A stretch of 64,000 bases of DNA from Hymenopus coronatus (Eukaryota > Arthropoda > Insecta > Mantodea > Hymenopodidae): NCBI GenBank assembly GCA_030762935.1, contig CM060900.1, positions 385,632,132-385,696,131 of the forward strand, given 5' to 3'. A program made the position numbers and the translations under genes. How positions within the stretch are numbered: position 1 is the stretch's first letter; every line of letters begins with the position of its first letter. This document shows positions 1 through 12,946 of the stretch, piece after piece. The notes under the pieces were generated by a model, which was not told where the DNA came from, searched no databases, and saw only the letters and a program-made list of their open reading frames with translations.

Positions 1-339
1 ACTTGGTAATTTGTAAAAGCGTGCACATAATACGACGCTACACCGCACAGGAAGCAAATGCGTCTCAAGTCGTTGGTTTTGCTAATAGCTGTAGTCTGGA
101 ATATACCAACTAGTGTGTAAAATAATATAAATGTTAAAAGGAGGCTTAAGACCAAAACACCTCCATCGTCAATTTCCGGAGAGTATCAACAAAATGTTTT
201 CTTTATTCTTAACATTCTTACTGGCTTTATCGTTTCTTCTCAAGGATAAGTAGGAAGTGCATAGAATTGTGGATTTTATGTGACTGAAGTGATAATAAGA
301 ATTGGAGTGAAACCTTTAGTGATAAAAATCCGTTTTGGG
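1..339. other. No recognisable feature
   Basis: AT-rich sequence with only short chance reading frames. I see no repeat, RNA or coding signal. Confidence 0.5.
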
Positions 340-590
340 TTGTTGGTATATTATATGTAGTCCCAACAGCCCAAAATGGAGCTATGTATTCAGGGCAGAA
401 TTGGACAAATGCTCAATACGGGAAGGTGATGTGGCCAGCTTCACGCATCCCCCGATCGGAATGCTGGCTATCATAGCCAGGATCGATGCCTATCGCAGTT
501 TCACACATTCATCAAGATGCTGAGTGGGCACCTGGGATTTAAAATCCACAGCCTTATGGGTGGGAGCGAACCATTGCGCACATATATAAA
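340..590 (+). repeat. SINE-like repeat, family S5, copy 1
   Basis: This GC-richer block matches, in inverted orientation, the block at 2935-3245. Shared landmarks in order are a GGTGATGT box, TCACGCATCCC, a diverged middle, then CCTGG..TTAAAATCCACA. Two copies within 3 kb with the same order of landmarks indicate a short interspersed repeat. I do not see a clear tRNA head, so the class is inferred from size and dispersion. The small reading frame it contains looks incidental. Confidence 0.5.
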
Positions 591-1879
591 ATTACTTGTC
601 ATGTGATAAGTATTGTAAATAATGATATATCCGTTTTTGATCTTAATAAGTGCAATTTCATTTTGATGTCCTTGTTACTGTAAAAAATATAATTAAGCGT
701 AGTAAAAGTCGATGTAACTGTTAATATTTGCATCGTAATGCAAGAAAGCTGTCAGTAGAAGCAGAGTTTCGTTGTAGAAAGCTCTCTCCAAAAGAAAAAG
801 TTACAGTTTTACAACACTTGCGCTACATTTCTTTTGTTAGCATATAAGAGGGTAAAAGTGCTTTGTTCCTTTATTCCCTAACAAGCATGACCGGATCTAA
901 AAAAACGAGATCGACTAAAACATTTTTCGGCAAAATGCAGTGGCCATATTAGAAAAATGCCATATTACGTACATCTAAGCGATCGTGTTTAAGGTGATGC
1001 AGTTATGAAATTTGGAAAATTCGCATTATGTAAGATATCTTATTGAAACCTATAGCAATTATTATACACAATAATGCTAATCTTTTGTCATGTATCAAAA
1101 TTATAGGTTGTGTGGTTTTTAAGTAAGAGTTTTATTGTCTAAATTCATTGCTCTAATGAAAATGAGCCACATGATAACTTTTTAAAGATATACACATATA
1201 AAATCAAGTATTACAGAAGATAGTTTTACAAAAATATGTGTCGTATTATGTTTTTTATACTAGCCCTGGCATAAAAAATATTGGGACTTGGGGAAGAGTT
1301 AGCAAGGAAATAAAGTCTAAGCAGGCAGTGCCTATTAATAAGTGTTCACCTGCCCATTTATAGCTTCAGTTAATTAGTACTTAAAGTACGCCGATTGGGA
1401 AAATCTACATATTTTCTTATAGTTTAAAATTCGTTTCATTTTTAATGAAACAAAATAACCTTTTAATTTTTCGCAATTTTCGGTCAAATTTCACTGAGTG
1501 AAATAGAAGGCAAATTAACGATTAATTCAGCAGCGCAAAACTAACAATTAGGAAGCCGAAAGTCTTCAGGAACAATATCTGTAAATAACAATCGAACAAA
1601 ATTTCGCAGCGCTCTTGTGAACTGCACGTATTATTGAACATGTTACACCCTAGTTAAAGAAAATTACGACGGGCCTTATATATACTTCGTGCGAGTAAAC
1701 ATCTAAAGACTCCATTATGGTACGCCAATGGCCTTCTTAATTTATCATCGTAAAGAGTGTGACGATGAAGTCATCAAAACCATACATCTTAAAATGTATT
1801 GCCGCCTTTTTAAGAATCTCAAACAACGCGTAAATAGGTGCGCGATGAAAGAAGGTAGAAGCCGTAGCAATGTTGAGGT
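591..1879. other. AT-rich intergenic DNA
   Basis: No coding, RNA or repeat signal recognised. Reading frames are short and without family motifs. Confidence 0.5.
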
Positions 1880-2140
1880 GACAGTTTTCGTGGTTGACAG
1901 CAATGATGGCGGGTGTTTAACCCGAAGGTCGGTCAATGCCGGGACGGAATTGTAGGAGAACGCACAATCCAGCGCCGACCCATGGTGCTATTGCCATCAC
2001 GCTTCCGCGGGATGGTGATGATGACACGCAACCAGTTCTTCCAGCGGGGGAGAAAATTCTCCAGGCTGGTACCGGGAGGGGAACCCGCGTCTCCGAGTCC
2101 GAAGAATATACGCTATCGCTGCTCTAACGGAACACCAATA
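1880..2140 (-). repeat. tRNA-derived SINE, family S6
   Basis: Read on the minus strand, the head near 2135 shows an A-box-like TTAGAGCAGCGATAGCG followed by a B-box-like CGCGGGTTCCCCTCCCGG, the spacing expected of a tRNA-derived pol III promoter. A GC-rich body with TTTTCTCCCCCGCTGG follows. A (CA)n tract lies about 75 bp beyond the head. Short overlapping frames on both strands here are by-products of the GC-rich SINE. No second full copy was recognised in the window. Confidence 0.55.
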
Positions 2141-2213
2141 TTTCTTGGTTCTGTCTTCTAACATACCAGCTACCATTATTGTGAATCAAACCGAGTGAAG
2201 TGATTTTGGTCCA

Positions 2214-2246
<33 letters not shown>
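2214..2246. repeat. (CA)n microsatellite
   Basis: Uninterrupted CA dinucleotide run of about 16 units. Confidence 0.95.
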
Positions 2247-2247
<1 letters not shown>

Positions 2248-2934
2248 ATGATCACATAAAGCTTGAACAATAAAAGTGTTGATATATTTGGTGAGAACCT
2301 GTGTTGTAATCTACACACGAAATTCTTAGGAATTATTTTGAGGATATTCTATACTGGAGACCTAATTGGGTTTAAAACAAAATAAGAAAATAAAATCTTT
2401 GTTTTCAATTACACGTTTTCGTTTTTGGATGCTATACTAATGTTGAATCTGCACTTTTGTTTTACTTCGCACATATAATCTGGACTGGCTAAAATTCAGG
2501 ATCCGTGAGGTATTTAGTCGCATAAAACGAGTTATATGCACTGTGGATACTCACACCACAGAATTCGAATACTTTGGATATTTTAATGTATTGAGAATAT
2601 ACAGAATGTATGTTTCAAATGTTTTGAGTTAATACTTATTAACAGAGAGTATTTCTTAGAAATATTGATATTTTATACTCTAATACTTATAAGTAGCACA
2701 TTTCTGCGCACAAATGTGTGAAATTTCATATAACTCCTATGATCTATAGGTTGAAGTTGTTCAGTTCCGTCCCTAATAATGGTAAACATTCGACTAGTTT
2801 TATTAACTTATGATTTTCTTGCAATTAATTTAGGTTGAAATTTTCTATGACCTACATTACGATTCTAAACTCTATATACGCACCTTCCCACCTACCTGCT
2901 TATTTAATCCTTCCGTCCTTCCATCTATTAATCC
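2247..2934. other. No recognisable feature
   Basis: AT-rich, no signals recognised. Confidence 0.5.
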
Positions 2935-3245
2935 TGTGCCTTGGTGCTGTAGCCTACATCATGGAGCTCAGGTTTCCGGCTACAAAAAGCGCCCGTGTTA
3001 GATCCTGTCCATGGGAGTGTGGATTTTAGGTCCAGGTATAGACCGGATGTCGAATGAACGTTGAGAGGAAGTTGGGGAGCAGCGTTAGGCAACGGACCTG
3101 GCCTCGTGACCTAACTTTCCGGCTAAGGGATGCGTGATGCTTGCTACATCACCTCCCTGTATTACATGAACGATAACTACCTCTGTTTTATGTGAGCGGG
3201 CGTGAGGGCGGCATCGGATTGACAGGTCCAGGCTCTTTGTGTACT
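2935..3245 (-). repeat. SINE-like repeat, family S5, copy 2
   Basis: Inverted relative of the block at 340-590. On the minus strand it reads GGGAGGTGATGTAGCAAGC, then TCACGCATCCC, then CCTGGACCTAAAATCCACA. The two copies are diverged but keep landmark order, so they look like old dispersed copies rather than a local duplication. Confidence 0.5.
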
Positions 3246-5182
3246 GTGGCGTTATAACTTTCATCCGTTCACTTACTCATCTATTTATCCATCATAAAAT
3301 ATAATCGCTTAAAAATATATGTTATTTAATCGCTGTATTTTCATAATACCTGCTACTTAATTTTCATTTCAGACTACCGTAACTGCTGTGAATTCTATGA
3401 AAATATCCCCCTAAAGTCAATAGAGCTTGTTAAATTTATTTACTTTGGTCTCATTATTGTTCACGGACACGAGGTAAAGCTTTAGTAAAGATGATAAATC
3501 AGTGCAATTCAATTTGACTGCAAATTAAGCGAAATTGAAAAGTAAGTTTTTTCGTAATAAAATAATATGAATTCCAAATTATAATAATTAACTGAAACTA
3601 TAAATGGACAGGCACATATATTATTAATAATGACCCAACCTTGTTTTCTCGCAAACATTGTTTCTACTTTTTTTTTCATAAAAAATGCTCTCAAGAGAGC
3701 AATTGTATATTAATTCGTTTAAAACTTTTTCTAATACCTCTGAAAAGTTTCTGTAAATATTGCCATTACATTTTTCGAACTTATGCTCCGATTTTGAGAA
3801 ATATATGTTGAATTTTGAAACATTAATTAGGAGTGAACAAAAGCAATCTCATATGAAACACCCATTGGGAGCCTCATTTAATATAAACTTTCATTTTGTA
3901 TGTGCATATTTTTAAAAATGCATTGTGTGGAGCATTTTATTAGAACAATGAATTTATACGAAGATTTTTGTTTTAATTTAAATAACCACGCAAATTATAA
4001 TTTGAAACATGGAAAAAATGTTACTTAGTTTTTGCAATAATTGGTATACATTTCTACCAGATAAGTCAAATACTGGTGATTTTCCAAATTTCAGAGATGT
4101 GCTCTCCTAAATATATACTCTCACCAGCATTAAAAGTAACTTTGAAACTTCTCTAATGATTATTATATTGAATATAAAAGAGCGTATTATGGCAACTGTA
4201 ATTCAACGCTGGAAAAGGCAAGATAAAGTCCTCGCAACAAAAGCTTTAGTTCTCCAGCGTGAAATAAATAAATAAACCTAAGCTTAACGCTAAATCATTT
4301 CAATCCAAATGTTTCTGAAAATCCTCTACACTCATACTGAGTTATTAACTGAAGCAAACGAAGCTAATTCGCACATTTTTAATCTCTCCATGAATGTTGC
4401 TTTAATCTGCTGTGCAACATGAATCGTATTACACTTTGAAAAATATATGACGGTGTTCTCTAAGCCCCAGGCAGCTACAAATCCCTTAGCAAAACATCCA
4501 ATTATATTTAACATCGGTTGCTTTCTAGAACAACAAAACATGCTGCTCGGCCGTACGCTCATTTGCCGAGCTCAATGAGAGGAATATCATTCTTTTCACA
4601 ATGCGATTACCCTCAGTTCTCCGCTGGATTTCTGGAGCTTTAGTGAACATTATAATTGCTTCCATTTCCGTCTCTCATTTTCGAGCAACAACGAAAAGTA
4701 AAGGGGTGGAGGACGATTTTAAAGAAATACTGGAAGATAGAACATGATTACAACTATTTATTAAATGGATTAGGTTTGTAATAAGCTTATATCTATATAT
4801 TTTTAAATTTTTGTTACCTTACACAGATTGTTGCAGAATCACGTCCAGTCCGTTCGAATAAGCAACCCGCATTACAATATGAGAGATGGTAAAACACCTA
4901 TTATCTACTGAAGTACAACTACATTAGGTACTACTTGCTTGAGTTTCAGTGTTTTTATTTACAAACTTTCTCGCATTGCTAACAGTCTCTCTGTGTACGA
5001 GGCAACTTAAATTGGTGTATCAACGTTTAGCATTGATTGTTACTTCGATTAAAACACACACTGTATTTATTAATTGTTTTTGAAGTAAGGTATAATGTTC
5101 ATAATTATAGATACGAATTTAATATTCCATTATGCTTATATAATAAGAGCAAAGAAAGTAAAAATACTACTCATAATAAAAA
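3246..5182. other. AT-rich intergenic DNA
   Basis: About 1.9 kb with no coding, RNA or repeat signal recognised. Small frames, for example near 3509-3694 and 4332-4562, have no family motifs and are probably chance. Confidence 0.5.
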
Positions 5183-5183
5183 C

Positions 5184-5254
<71 letters not shown>
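5183..5254. repeat. (AAT)n microsatellite
   Basis: About 24 uninterrupted trinucleotide units. The poly-Asn and poly-Ile frames across it are artefacts of the repeat. Confidence 0.95.
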
Positions 5255-5259
<5 letters not shown>

Positions 5260-5329
5260 CTCGTCAGTTATGAATTAGAAATCTGGAGTATCTGTCAGGT
5301 CGCTTTAATCTACATATCCACAGGTATGC

Positions 5330-5400
5330 TTTGGGTACGAGTGGTTAGGGTGACGGGTTTCTAACAAAGATGTGCCAAGTTTGAATCCCGCTTTCGCCTT
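5330..5400 (+). repeat. tRNA-like SINE head, short copy
   Basis: TACGAGTGGTTAGGGTG resembles an A box and AGTTTGAATCCC resembles a B box, with tRNA-like spacing. No clear acceptor-stem pairing was found, so this is a tRNA-derived repeat fragment rather than a gene. Confidence 0.45.
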
Positions 5401-6309
5401 CAGATTTTACGTGTTCAATACATACTAGTGTAAAAATTACATTGATCATTTTTCGATTATTTTATTTATTGAAGCGTAGGTCCAATGTTTGGTAAAATAC
5501 CACATCTTAAATATATTTATAAGACAAACAAAATTTTATATTTGGATTTCTGGGAAAGGTTTACGAAGTCCTCTTCTTTTGTAAGGAAATGTATATAATG
5601 TTGTATAACCGGTAAACTTTAAGTGATAGAGGAAAATGTACTACACAAAATTGTATTTCTCTTCATAACACTCAGTTTATTTAAATAGCTTTTGGCATAG
5701 CCTATTCGGAAATAAGAGTTATTAATGTTTAATATTGTTAAGTACTTATTCATTCCTTTTAATGCCTGTTGTTTCTAGCGATGTCATGGAAGACAATGCG
5801 ATTTTAAGGTCAGTATAAAGCGTCCAGTTCAATAATATGTGACTATCAATATTCCCTTTGTATCTGTAACGAAATTTGTAATGAAGCTTTTAAGTCAATT
5901 AGAATGAAATAAAAAAATGAAGTAAATAGGCAAACAGAATTTAATAAAAGTAACGTGCAACCCCCCAAAACTCTAAAGGATAGATGGTAGGGAAAGACAC
6001 GTGAATGTAACACATACGATTTTTTTCATGATGGAAATTGCAGAAACAAAAGTTTAGTTAATTACAATACGTATATACGTAGATATGTAATTCACTTGAC
6101 GTCATTAGGTTATTTTTCCTATTATGTATCTGTGTAATTAAAGTTGTGTGTAATTAATCATATAACATTTTATATCAAGATACACATAGCCCGAGAATGT
6201 GGCGTATTACTTACTGTATGCAGAGTTCCTAATATTTCCCCTTTGCAGTAAACAGATATCAAGCGATTGCAGTGCCCTGACTCGTCGCTTTGTCGTGTAG
6301 TACCAGGGA
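5401..6309. other. No recognisable feature
   Basis: AT-rich, no signals recognised. Confidence 0.5.
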
Positions 6310-6562
6310 GTCATTCAACAGCAGGGCAACGAAGATATACTGTAACGGTGAATACGAAGCGATGGTACAAAAGTTGGTAAGGTTAGAGGGAACATTTCTG
6401 CTGCACGAAGAATGTATCAACGCCAGTTTCCATGACGTCTGTCTAAACAGCCAAAAACATTGCGGTTTTCCACAGAAGCATAAAGACTGCTTGTCACATT
6501 TGACACCGGAGATGTTTCTGCGGGCACACAAGGATACTCAGGATATCTTCAACACTGCATAG
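6310..6562 (+). pseudogene. Decayed transposase N-terminus, DUF4817-like helix-turn-helix
   Basis: The region reads like the N-terminal DNA-binding segment of IS630/Tc1/mariner-superfamily transposases annotated as DUF4817. One frame gives GEYEAMVQKLVR, matching the usual start with E-Y-x-x-M. The +1-shifted frame then gives EGNISAARRMYQRQFP, matching the G-N-x-x-A-A-R-x-Y-x-x-x-F-P core. A frameshift and in-frame stops separate the pieces. No catalytic DDE/D domain or terminal inverted repeat was recognised beside it, so it is an isolated relic. The 90-residue open frame over this block is probably a remnant or chance. The match is by motif only, hence moderate confidence. Confidence 0.4.
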
Positions 6563-8944
6563 GCCTGGAGGGAATAGCAACCGAAATCGAAGATTAAAGA
6601 GCTACAGCATCAATGCCTAGGTTACACATAAAGGTACTCTATTGTTTAATGAGTTGAATTTCAAATGCAAATGGAGTGGAAGGCGGAAGGTTCAACGACA
6701 AATACATAATTGTTGATTGACTAACAATCAGTAGGCGTAGCGTCAATGGGTGTGGAAGATATACTGCGGGCCCTAGCAGTTTACCTTACTGCATTAATCC
6801 TTTTGATATAATCTTGTTGAAAAGTATGTTTGAACAATCGTTTTTCCATGAAATGTTGTTCAGTGTATCACGCCAGTCATGGGAAGAGATCAGGTAGATG
6901 GATTTCCTTCATGACGCACGCCAGTCCCGTCAAACGACGTGCGCGCACAGTGAATGCAATGGGACAGATTATATTATATTGTTTAATAAAATTAAGGCGG
7001 TTTATTATGAACTTTTTCTTTACTCTTCTTAATAGAAGAATTTAATTTCGTACTTTTAAGTTCTTTATTAGATTACAATATGCAGCATTTTGGACGGTAA
7101 TTGTGAGTAAACGCGTAAGGAAGACTACACCAAGGAAATGAGATCACAGTATGTAGCTGGTTGAAATAAATCTGCATGATTCACCACGAGGCACAAAACA
7201 GTAAACCAAGTGCACCGAATATGTAATCCGACAGTTTTACATAAAAAAGCTGAAGGCAAAAGAATTCTTAGTTTTATTTTAAAATGAACCCTAATTAAAG
7301 CATGAGCCGAGAAATTCTCTGTATATAACACTAAAAATATCAGACATATTAGTCGTAAACCATACTGAATAAAAATAAATCGCGGCTCTGTGGGTGAAGT
7401 ATCTTAAATCCTTTTGTTGGTCATGTATTTTGTTTTCTAAGGAAAAGTAGTTTTGTAGCCTAAGAGATAATGCCAAGTATTATAATTATATAAACCCGTA
7501 AAACAGCATATATTCCTGTACACAAATATTTTTTTGCGAAAAAGAACTAGAAATATTCAGACAAAACTTAGAAATTTTGTTGTGTATAAACTACCAGTTA
7601 AATTAAATGTTGAGCATCATAACAAGTGGGTAAGGTAGAAAATACATTGAGCACACTGGCACATTTTATTCGAGTTGCCAGTTTTGGGGAAAATTAGAGC
7701 TTGCATTTTATGTCCACATTGACAGTGATGAATCATCTAAAAGAGATAATTTCACGAATAACAAAATATAATGTGTTTCTCAAATCCTACCTGGAAAACC
7801 CACTTCATTTTGTGCTACGTCGCCTCATAGACAGAACAACTTAATTTTCACATCAGCATAGCCACGACTAACAGAGTTAGAGAAGAGGTTTCTGAAGCAT
7901 ACATTTTTACTCTGTTAACAGGGTAGAAGTGGCGACTGTCAAAACTTCCATCTGCAATGTGACAATCTAGGGAGCTGAAGAACGGGACATTGGTTTTACG
8001 GATGTTACGCAGAACTCATATAGAAAAGTTAGTTCAGTATTGCAACAGTTTCGATTGTTTGAATTAAAGCATTCACTCTCGTTCCCTTTCATTCATACTT
8101 TTTCTCCTTTTTTTTTTTTTTTTTTTAATATTTAGACTTCGAAGTGCATATTATAGTCCATATGTCATTGCTAACAATCGTGTATTAGCTGTATTAATGA
8201 AATAAAATATAAGCTTTGTTTTGTCACAAGTCATGCTGTTTTAGTTTACCGTAAAATCCGTCTTAAATTGTTATCACATAGCAAACAATTTTTACTGTCT
8301 TCAGTACTATATTAACTAAAGTCGATGAAAGTATTTTCATTAGTCCTTTAATGAATCATAACAACTTTATTGACGATCACGCCACTGCAACTCGTCACAA
8401 CTCGTAATTGAGTACAGTATACTTTGTGTATCCCTTAAACCCCTGTAACATCCAACCCGCATTACCAGCGCACCATGTGTGTTTACAACGTATAACTTCA
8501 AGAAGTGGACGGCGATTCGAGAACACCTGCATGCTAAAAATCACGCCACAATATAACAAGCGTACGATGCGGTAGGTGATCTCATTTGCTCTCAGGTTTA
8601 TGGCGGAACCACCTTCTGACACTTTATTTGCATAATGCAGCTTATTTCACGAACAATTAGGGTTCACAAACCCAGGTCATAGAAGCACTCCACTGCTCGT
8701 CAATGTGATTCTAGTGTCCACTTCACCTGAGGAAGGGGTGCATCTTCAGTACAGAGCCATTTGGTGTTTAGACTAAACATAAACCCAACTACTTCTCTAA
8801 AACAAATCTCGCTAAGGACAATGCAAAGGTGTTATTTTATCTAGAGAGGAGGATGTTTGGACAGAATGTAGCCATTGACATCAAGAACACTAGCCGAAGA
8901 TTAGAAGACTTTCTCTACTGAACAATTACATTTAAATTGAGTTT
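6563..8944. other. AT-rich intergenic DNA with a poly-T tract
   Basis: About 2.4 kb without recognised genes. A run of about 19 T lies near 8108-8126. Short frames have no motifs. Confidence 0.5.
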
Positions 8945-9290
8945 TATTTGGACTGCGCCATGGCCAAGTGATTAATCCGCTTGCTTCTAACTCAGGGAAC
9001 CGTGTGGAGGACGATGAGGCGTCTGGGCGGGCTTTCCTCCGGGTTCTCCGACGTAATTCGCCTTTCATTCCACCCTTTGTCACATAATAATGTTTCCTTT
9101 CATCTCTTTCACTCTCATTTCATAGCATCCACTTCTCAACTTTCATACCAGGCATCGGACTGATCACCCATCCTGGCTACTCTCTCTCTCTCTCTCTCTG
9201 ATCCAGAACCTGTGCACCTTCACTGGGTCTGATCCCAGTTGCTGGCTTATAAGTCCTGGGGGGGATACTAAGCGCGCATATTTTCTTGGG
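8945..9290 (+). repeat. tRNA-derived SINE, family S1b, copy 1
   Basis: The head GCGCCATGGCCAAGTGATTA is A-box-like. The body has GGGCGGGCTTTCCTCCGGG and a CCTTTCATTCCA-like tail region also seen at 50403-50745. A (TC)n tract lies at 9181-9200. The B box is poorly preserved. It shares its head with the S1 copies at 12.7, 16.6, 30.8 and 32.1 kb but has a different, longer tail. Confidence 0.6.
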
Positions 9291-10464
9291 TTTTCACCCC
9301 TTAGTCTTCATTCAGTAGGTTTCACGCAACTTTAGATGCAAAGCAGAGTAACAACATTGAGACATGAAACACGTTATACACCCTGATATCTGGTGTCTTC
9401 AATACTAAGGTTTCATTCTGTCTGTAGATCCCAGAGTTCACGCATATTCACATTACTCTGTTTAATAAAATAGCTAGTTTGTGATAATCATTATAGAAAG
9501 AAACTTTCGTAGGTTGACAACAATACGCGGAGACAGACGGGAGTTCTCTGACTTCTTTCCCAGGCTCTCGCCTCCCCGTAAAACTAGCGCCCAAAGAATC
9601 AGCGCGCATAGTAAGTCTTACATATGAGGAAGATAAACACAGAAAGAAGACTGCTGTGGTTCTAAGCATCCTGTTCTATATTGGGGGAGAAATCTACGTC
9701 ACAGAACCACAGGCTTTACTTCTCTTCCTAAAGTAGCCATACTAAGGATTTTTATACACGAGAAAAATCAATCGCTCTCCACCTGGTTTGAGCCCGTGAA
9801 CTCGGAAACCAGACGCTAGCATGTTACCCCTAGATCATGGAGGACGACGCCCACATTGAAACCCTTTACCAAGTTACTGTGGTGTTTGTCGAACAAACAG
9901 CAGTTCCTGCAAACAGCACAGACCCGGAATATTGATCCTTATAGTATTCTTGTCCAGACTATTCATATCATACGTATTAGTCTACGGCGTGTACCACAGA
10001 ACTCTCTTGCTAGGAATAATTTGTTTGTGTTTATCAATAAATGTAATAGAAAGAAAAGGTGTATATATGTACTTATAAGACATTTTAGCTAATTTCTATT
10101 CGACTTATTCCACTATCTCGGCCAGTCACATGTTAGACCTTTTAAAACCTACACTCGAGTATTACTGCTATTCCTTTTATTTATACTTGGATATTCTGGA
10201 TTGGTTTTGAACACAGTGTTGTATTTAGTGCATGAAAATATGCGTTTACCAAAATTAATATGGGTATTAATGCATGAATGTTAAGCTAATCTCCTTATTT
10301 CAGCTGATCTTTAAAGTGCGACAACGTCCTCATGAGATCTATTTGTTGGTGGACAACTTCGAACTGAAAATCAGTATTGGGAAGGGAATACAGGTACGAA
10401 CAGTTTTTTGTGTACAGTAGTATTTGGTAAATGAAGACTCCGTGGTACAGCTCACTGAGATCTT
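9291..10464. other. No recognisable feature
   Basis: No family-level coding or RNA signal recognised. Short frames near 9448-9669 and 9856-10092 lack motifs. Confidence 0.45.
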
Positions 10465-10670
10465 GGTATACCGCCTGGCCACTGCGTTCCCCATCTGGGT
10501 CCATTACAGACGTCATGGATGGGGTGCAGTATTGGTGGTCAGCACTTCGAACCCCCCCCCCCAGCCCCGGCCAGTTAATGCGGTCTTCCCCACCTGGAGC
10601 CGCCACTTCTCCATCAAGTAGCTCCACAATTGGCCCCTCAGGGACCTCAGGAGGCTGAGTACACCCCGGT
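10465..10670 (-). repeat. SINE family S3, copy without tRNA head
   Basis: Inverted match to the 3' two thirds of the full copy at 18610-18957: GAGGAGCTACTTGATG..., GGACCGCATTA-like, TGCACCCCATCCATGACG and the terminal GCAGTGGCCAGGCGG-like block all appear in order on the minus strand. The tRNA-like head is missing beyond about 10670, so the copy is truncated. Overlapping frames on both strands of this GC-rich block are artefacts. Confidence 0.7.
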
Positions 10671-10777
10671 TTATTAAATGAAAGCCATACTTTATTTAGT
10701 TCACTGTGTCCACGTCCTTTCTATAAGGCAGAGATATCACTCTTACATGTGCAGGTAGCTTGTATGCACCGCTAGAG

Positions 10778-11053
10778 TCGCCCTCCGTGGTGTAGTGGTT
10801 ACCATGCTAGCTTCATATACCCAAGGTTGCGGGATCAAACCCGGCGGGGGACGATGGACTTTTTCGTCATGGCTTCCTTCGGAAGGGAAGTAAAACCGTT
10901 GGTCCCGTGTCGAGGATTTAAGGCGCAAAAAGAACCTCAAGCCTGGTAAAAGAGACCTCTGAGCAAAATTAAGTGGTCTGTCACCCCCGATATGGAATGG
11001 GACGCTGAGAACCATAGCAGTTAAAGAGCGTCCATAAATAACAATCCATTTCC
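10778..11053 (+). repeat. tRNA-derived SINE, family S2, copy 1
   Basis: Full-length copy. The head GTGGTGTAGTGGTTACCA is A-box-like and GCGGGATCAAACCC is B-box-like. The body has GGCTTCCTTCGGAAGGGAAG, and the end reads GCAGTTAAAGAGCGTCCATA. It is flanked by a 14-bp target-site duplication with one mismatch, ATGCACCGCTAGAG at 10764-10777 and ATGCGCCGCTAGAG at 11054-11067, which supports insertion by target-primed reverse transcription. The 109-residue minus-strand frame across it is not a gene. Confidence 0.85.
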
Positions 11054-11067
11054 ATGCGCCGCTAGAG

Positions 11068-12699
11068 CACATGGAGCATGAAGCTTTAGCCAGGTAGAAG
11101 GCTCTAGTTTCAGGAAGGAGTATACAGACACATTACAGTAGTCACACAGGAGTAAGGCAAACAGGCAACACGAGGCACTAACTCCCCATACGGATATTGT
11201 AGGTCACTATTGCAGTTTGATGGAAAAGGAGACATTTCTGATCGGCTGTTCAAAGTTATCACGTACGTAACATTTGCACAGTGAGGAAGCAGTAAAAGAA
11301 ACGAACTTCAATGGTGGGCAACAAAAAGAACCATCTTGGATGCTGGTATCAAGAATGTTTTCGGTTTCGTCCGATGTATTTTGACGAGGAACAGAGCAGA
11401 AAAAGCAACTACTTGATGATATTCCTGCTTGAATAAATTTGTTTATAATAAGGGGGTTCTCTATTAATTACATTGAAATTTGTAGTAATTAACAAGAAGG
11501 TGTTAGACGCTTTTAATAAGTTATTGTTTGTGTTACAAAATGGTATATTTTAATGAATTCAGTTTCAGACACAGCGCGCCAAATAGACAGAATGGGATAT
11601 ACAATTGAAGGTTGGAGCTTCAAATATTCCTGCAATTGTGAAGATAGTGTTTGTGAAACTTAAAAGAGCCTGTGCACATTTGTGATGAGAGATAGTTATT
11701 CAAACCAAAACACAGAAGACAATGATGGTGTTAAATAATGTGAAACTATCGCATATGACATTTATTGCTTATAATCTATACAGAAGTGCTTTTTAAGAAA
11801 TTGAGAAACTTGCTTCTGTTGTGCAAATATTCAAATTATGTTGTGCTAGCCAGAAAGTAGAATAAATAATAAGTGTCCAAAATGTGTTTTTTTTTTTTTT
11901 TTTTACTATTTTCTGTCAAAATCCAGATCCCACTGTTCATTGTTTGCGAGTTCACGAAACTTTGAGACAATTAAAATACAAATGCTTTTATTACGAAACA
12001 TGCAGAAAAATTATTACAAGGTTATTAAATTGATAACCAGCTTCAAAATGTGAGACTAAATGTGATATAATTATGCATTATGTCATAAGACACTTCCAAT
12101 AAATTTCCTGAACCAGCAACCTCTACAAAACTCATTAATATAACATAAAATCAAGTTATGTACCGAATATAGGAGTGTTATAATAAGAATTACACAAAAA
12201 TAAGGTTTGTTTATCGTAAAAAAAAACTGTCAAAATTTCGTCTGATGATATGTTTTAATACACTTTTGCTGTAGGCCATATAATCAAGTTAATTTATGTG
12301 AGCTGTTGTCAGTGCCTTGAAAAGCAATTTGAATAACCCAAATGCAATCAAGACTACTAAAACTCACCTGTATAACGTTTTGTGTCGTCAATAGTGATAC
12401 AGTAATGAACATAAGATCAGCTAGACGAGATAGCTAGTCAGGTATGAAAAATATGGCTATAGTAGCTATTGGTGACGTAAGTAGTCTGGTTGGTGATTTT
12501 TCGTAGTTAAGTTCGCTCCCCCATCATTACTCTCCATTGCGATCACTTCGTATTGACAGCATTAAACAGTAGGGTTGCATATCTATTAGTTTCCTGTTCT
12601 GAACGAGGCAAAGAAGGCACACGTTGTTCCGGTCCGACTGCTCATGTGGTTTTCTATGTAAGAGAAAATATTCTGTGCAATACAATATGCGTACAATGA
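11068..12699. other. AT-rich intergenic DNA
   Basis: No recognised genes. Poly-T run near 11886-11904. Confidence 0.5.
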
Positions 12700-12946
12700 T
12701 CCAGATTTTTTTTATAGTGTGTAACGCCCATTTTTACTATATAGGCATCGCAAGCGATAACACTAATGATACGAAGAAAGAAGATGGAGTACCGGTGGAA
12801 TCCGATGACAGGGAAAACCGGAGAACACGGAGTAAACCGCCCCAGCGCCACTTTGTCCACCAAAAATCCTAAATGTGGGCGCCTGGGAGCGAGCCCACGC
12901 CGCCTTGGTGAGAGGCAAGTGATCTAGCCACTCGCTTACGGCGAGG
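12700..12946 (-). repeat. tRNA-derived SINE, family S1, copy 1
   Basis: On the minus strand the head near 12945 reads CGTAAGCGAGTGGCTAGA (A-box-like), followed by GGGCTCGCTCCC in the B-box position, then GGTGGACAAAGTGGCGCTGG and a tail with GTGTTATCGCTTGCGATGCC. Equivalent blocks lie at 16590-16785, 30785-30990 and 32035-32260, all on the minus strand. Overlapping frames here are artefacts. Confidence 0.75.

Noticed and set aside
5037..5364. 78- and 89-residue frames with poly-Asn or poly-Ile
   Set aside because: They are translations of the (AAT)n microsatellite and its AT-rich flanks.
10743..11072. 109-residue minus-strand frame
   Set aside because: Antisense of an S2 SINE; the same frame recurs in other SINE copies (for example 28896-29243).
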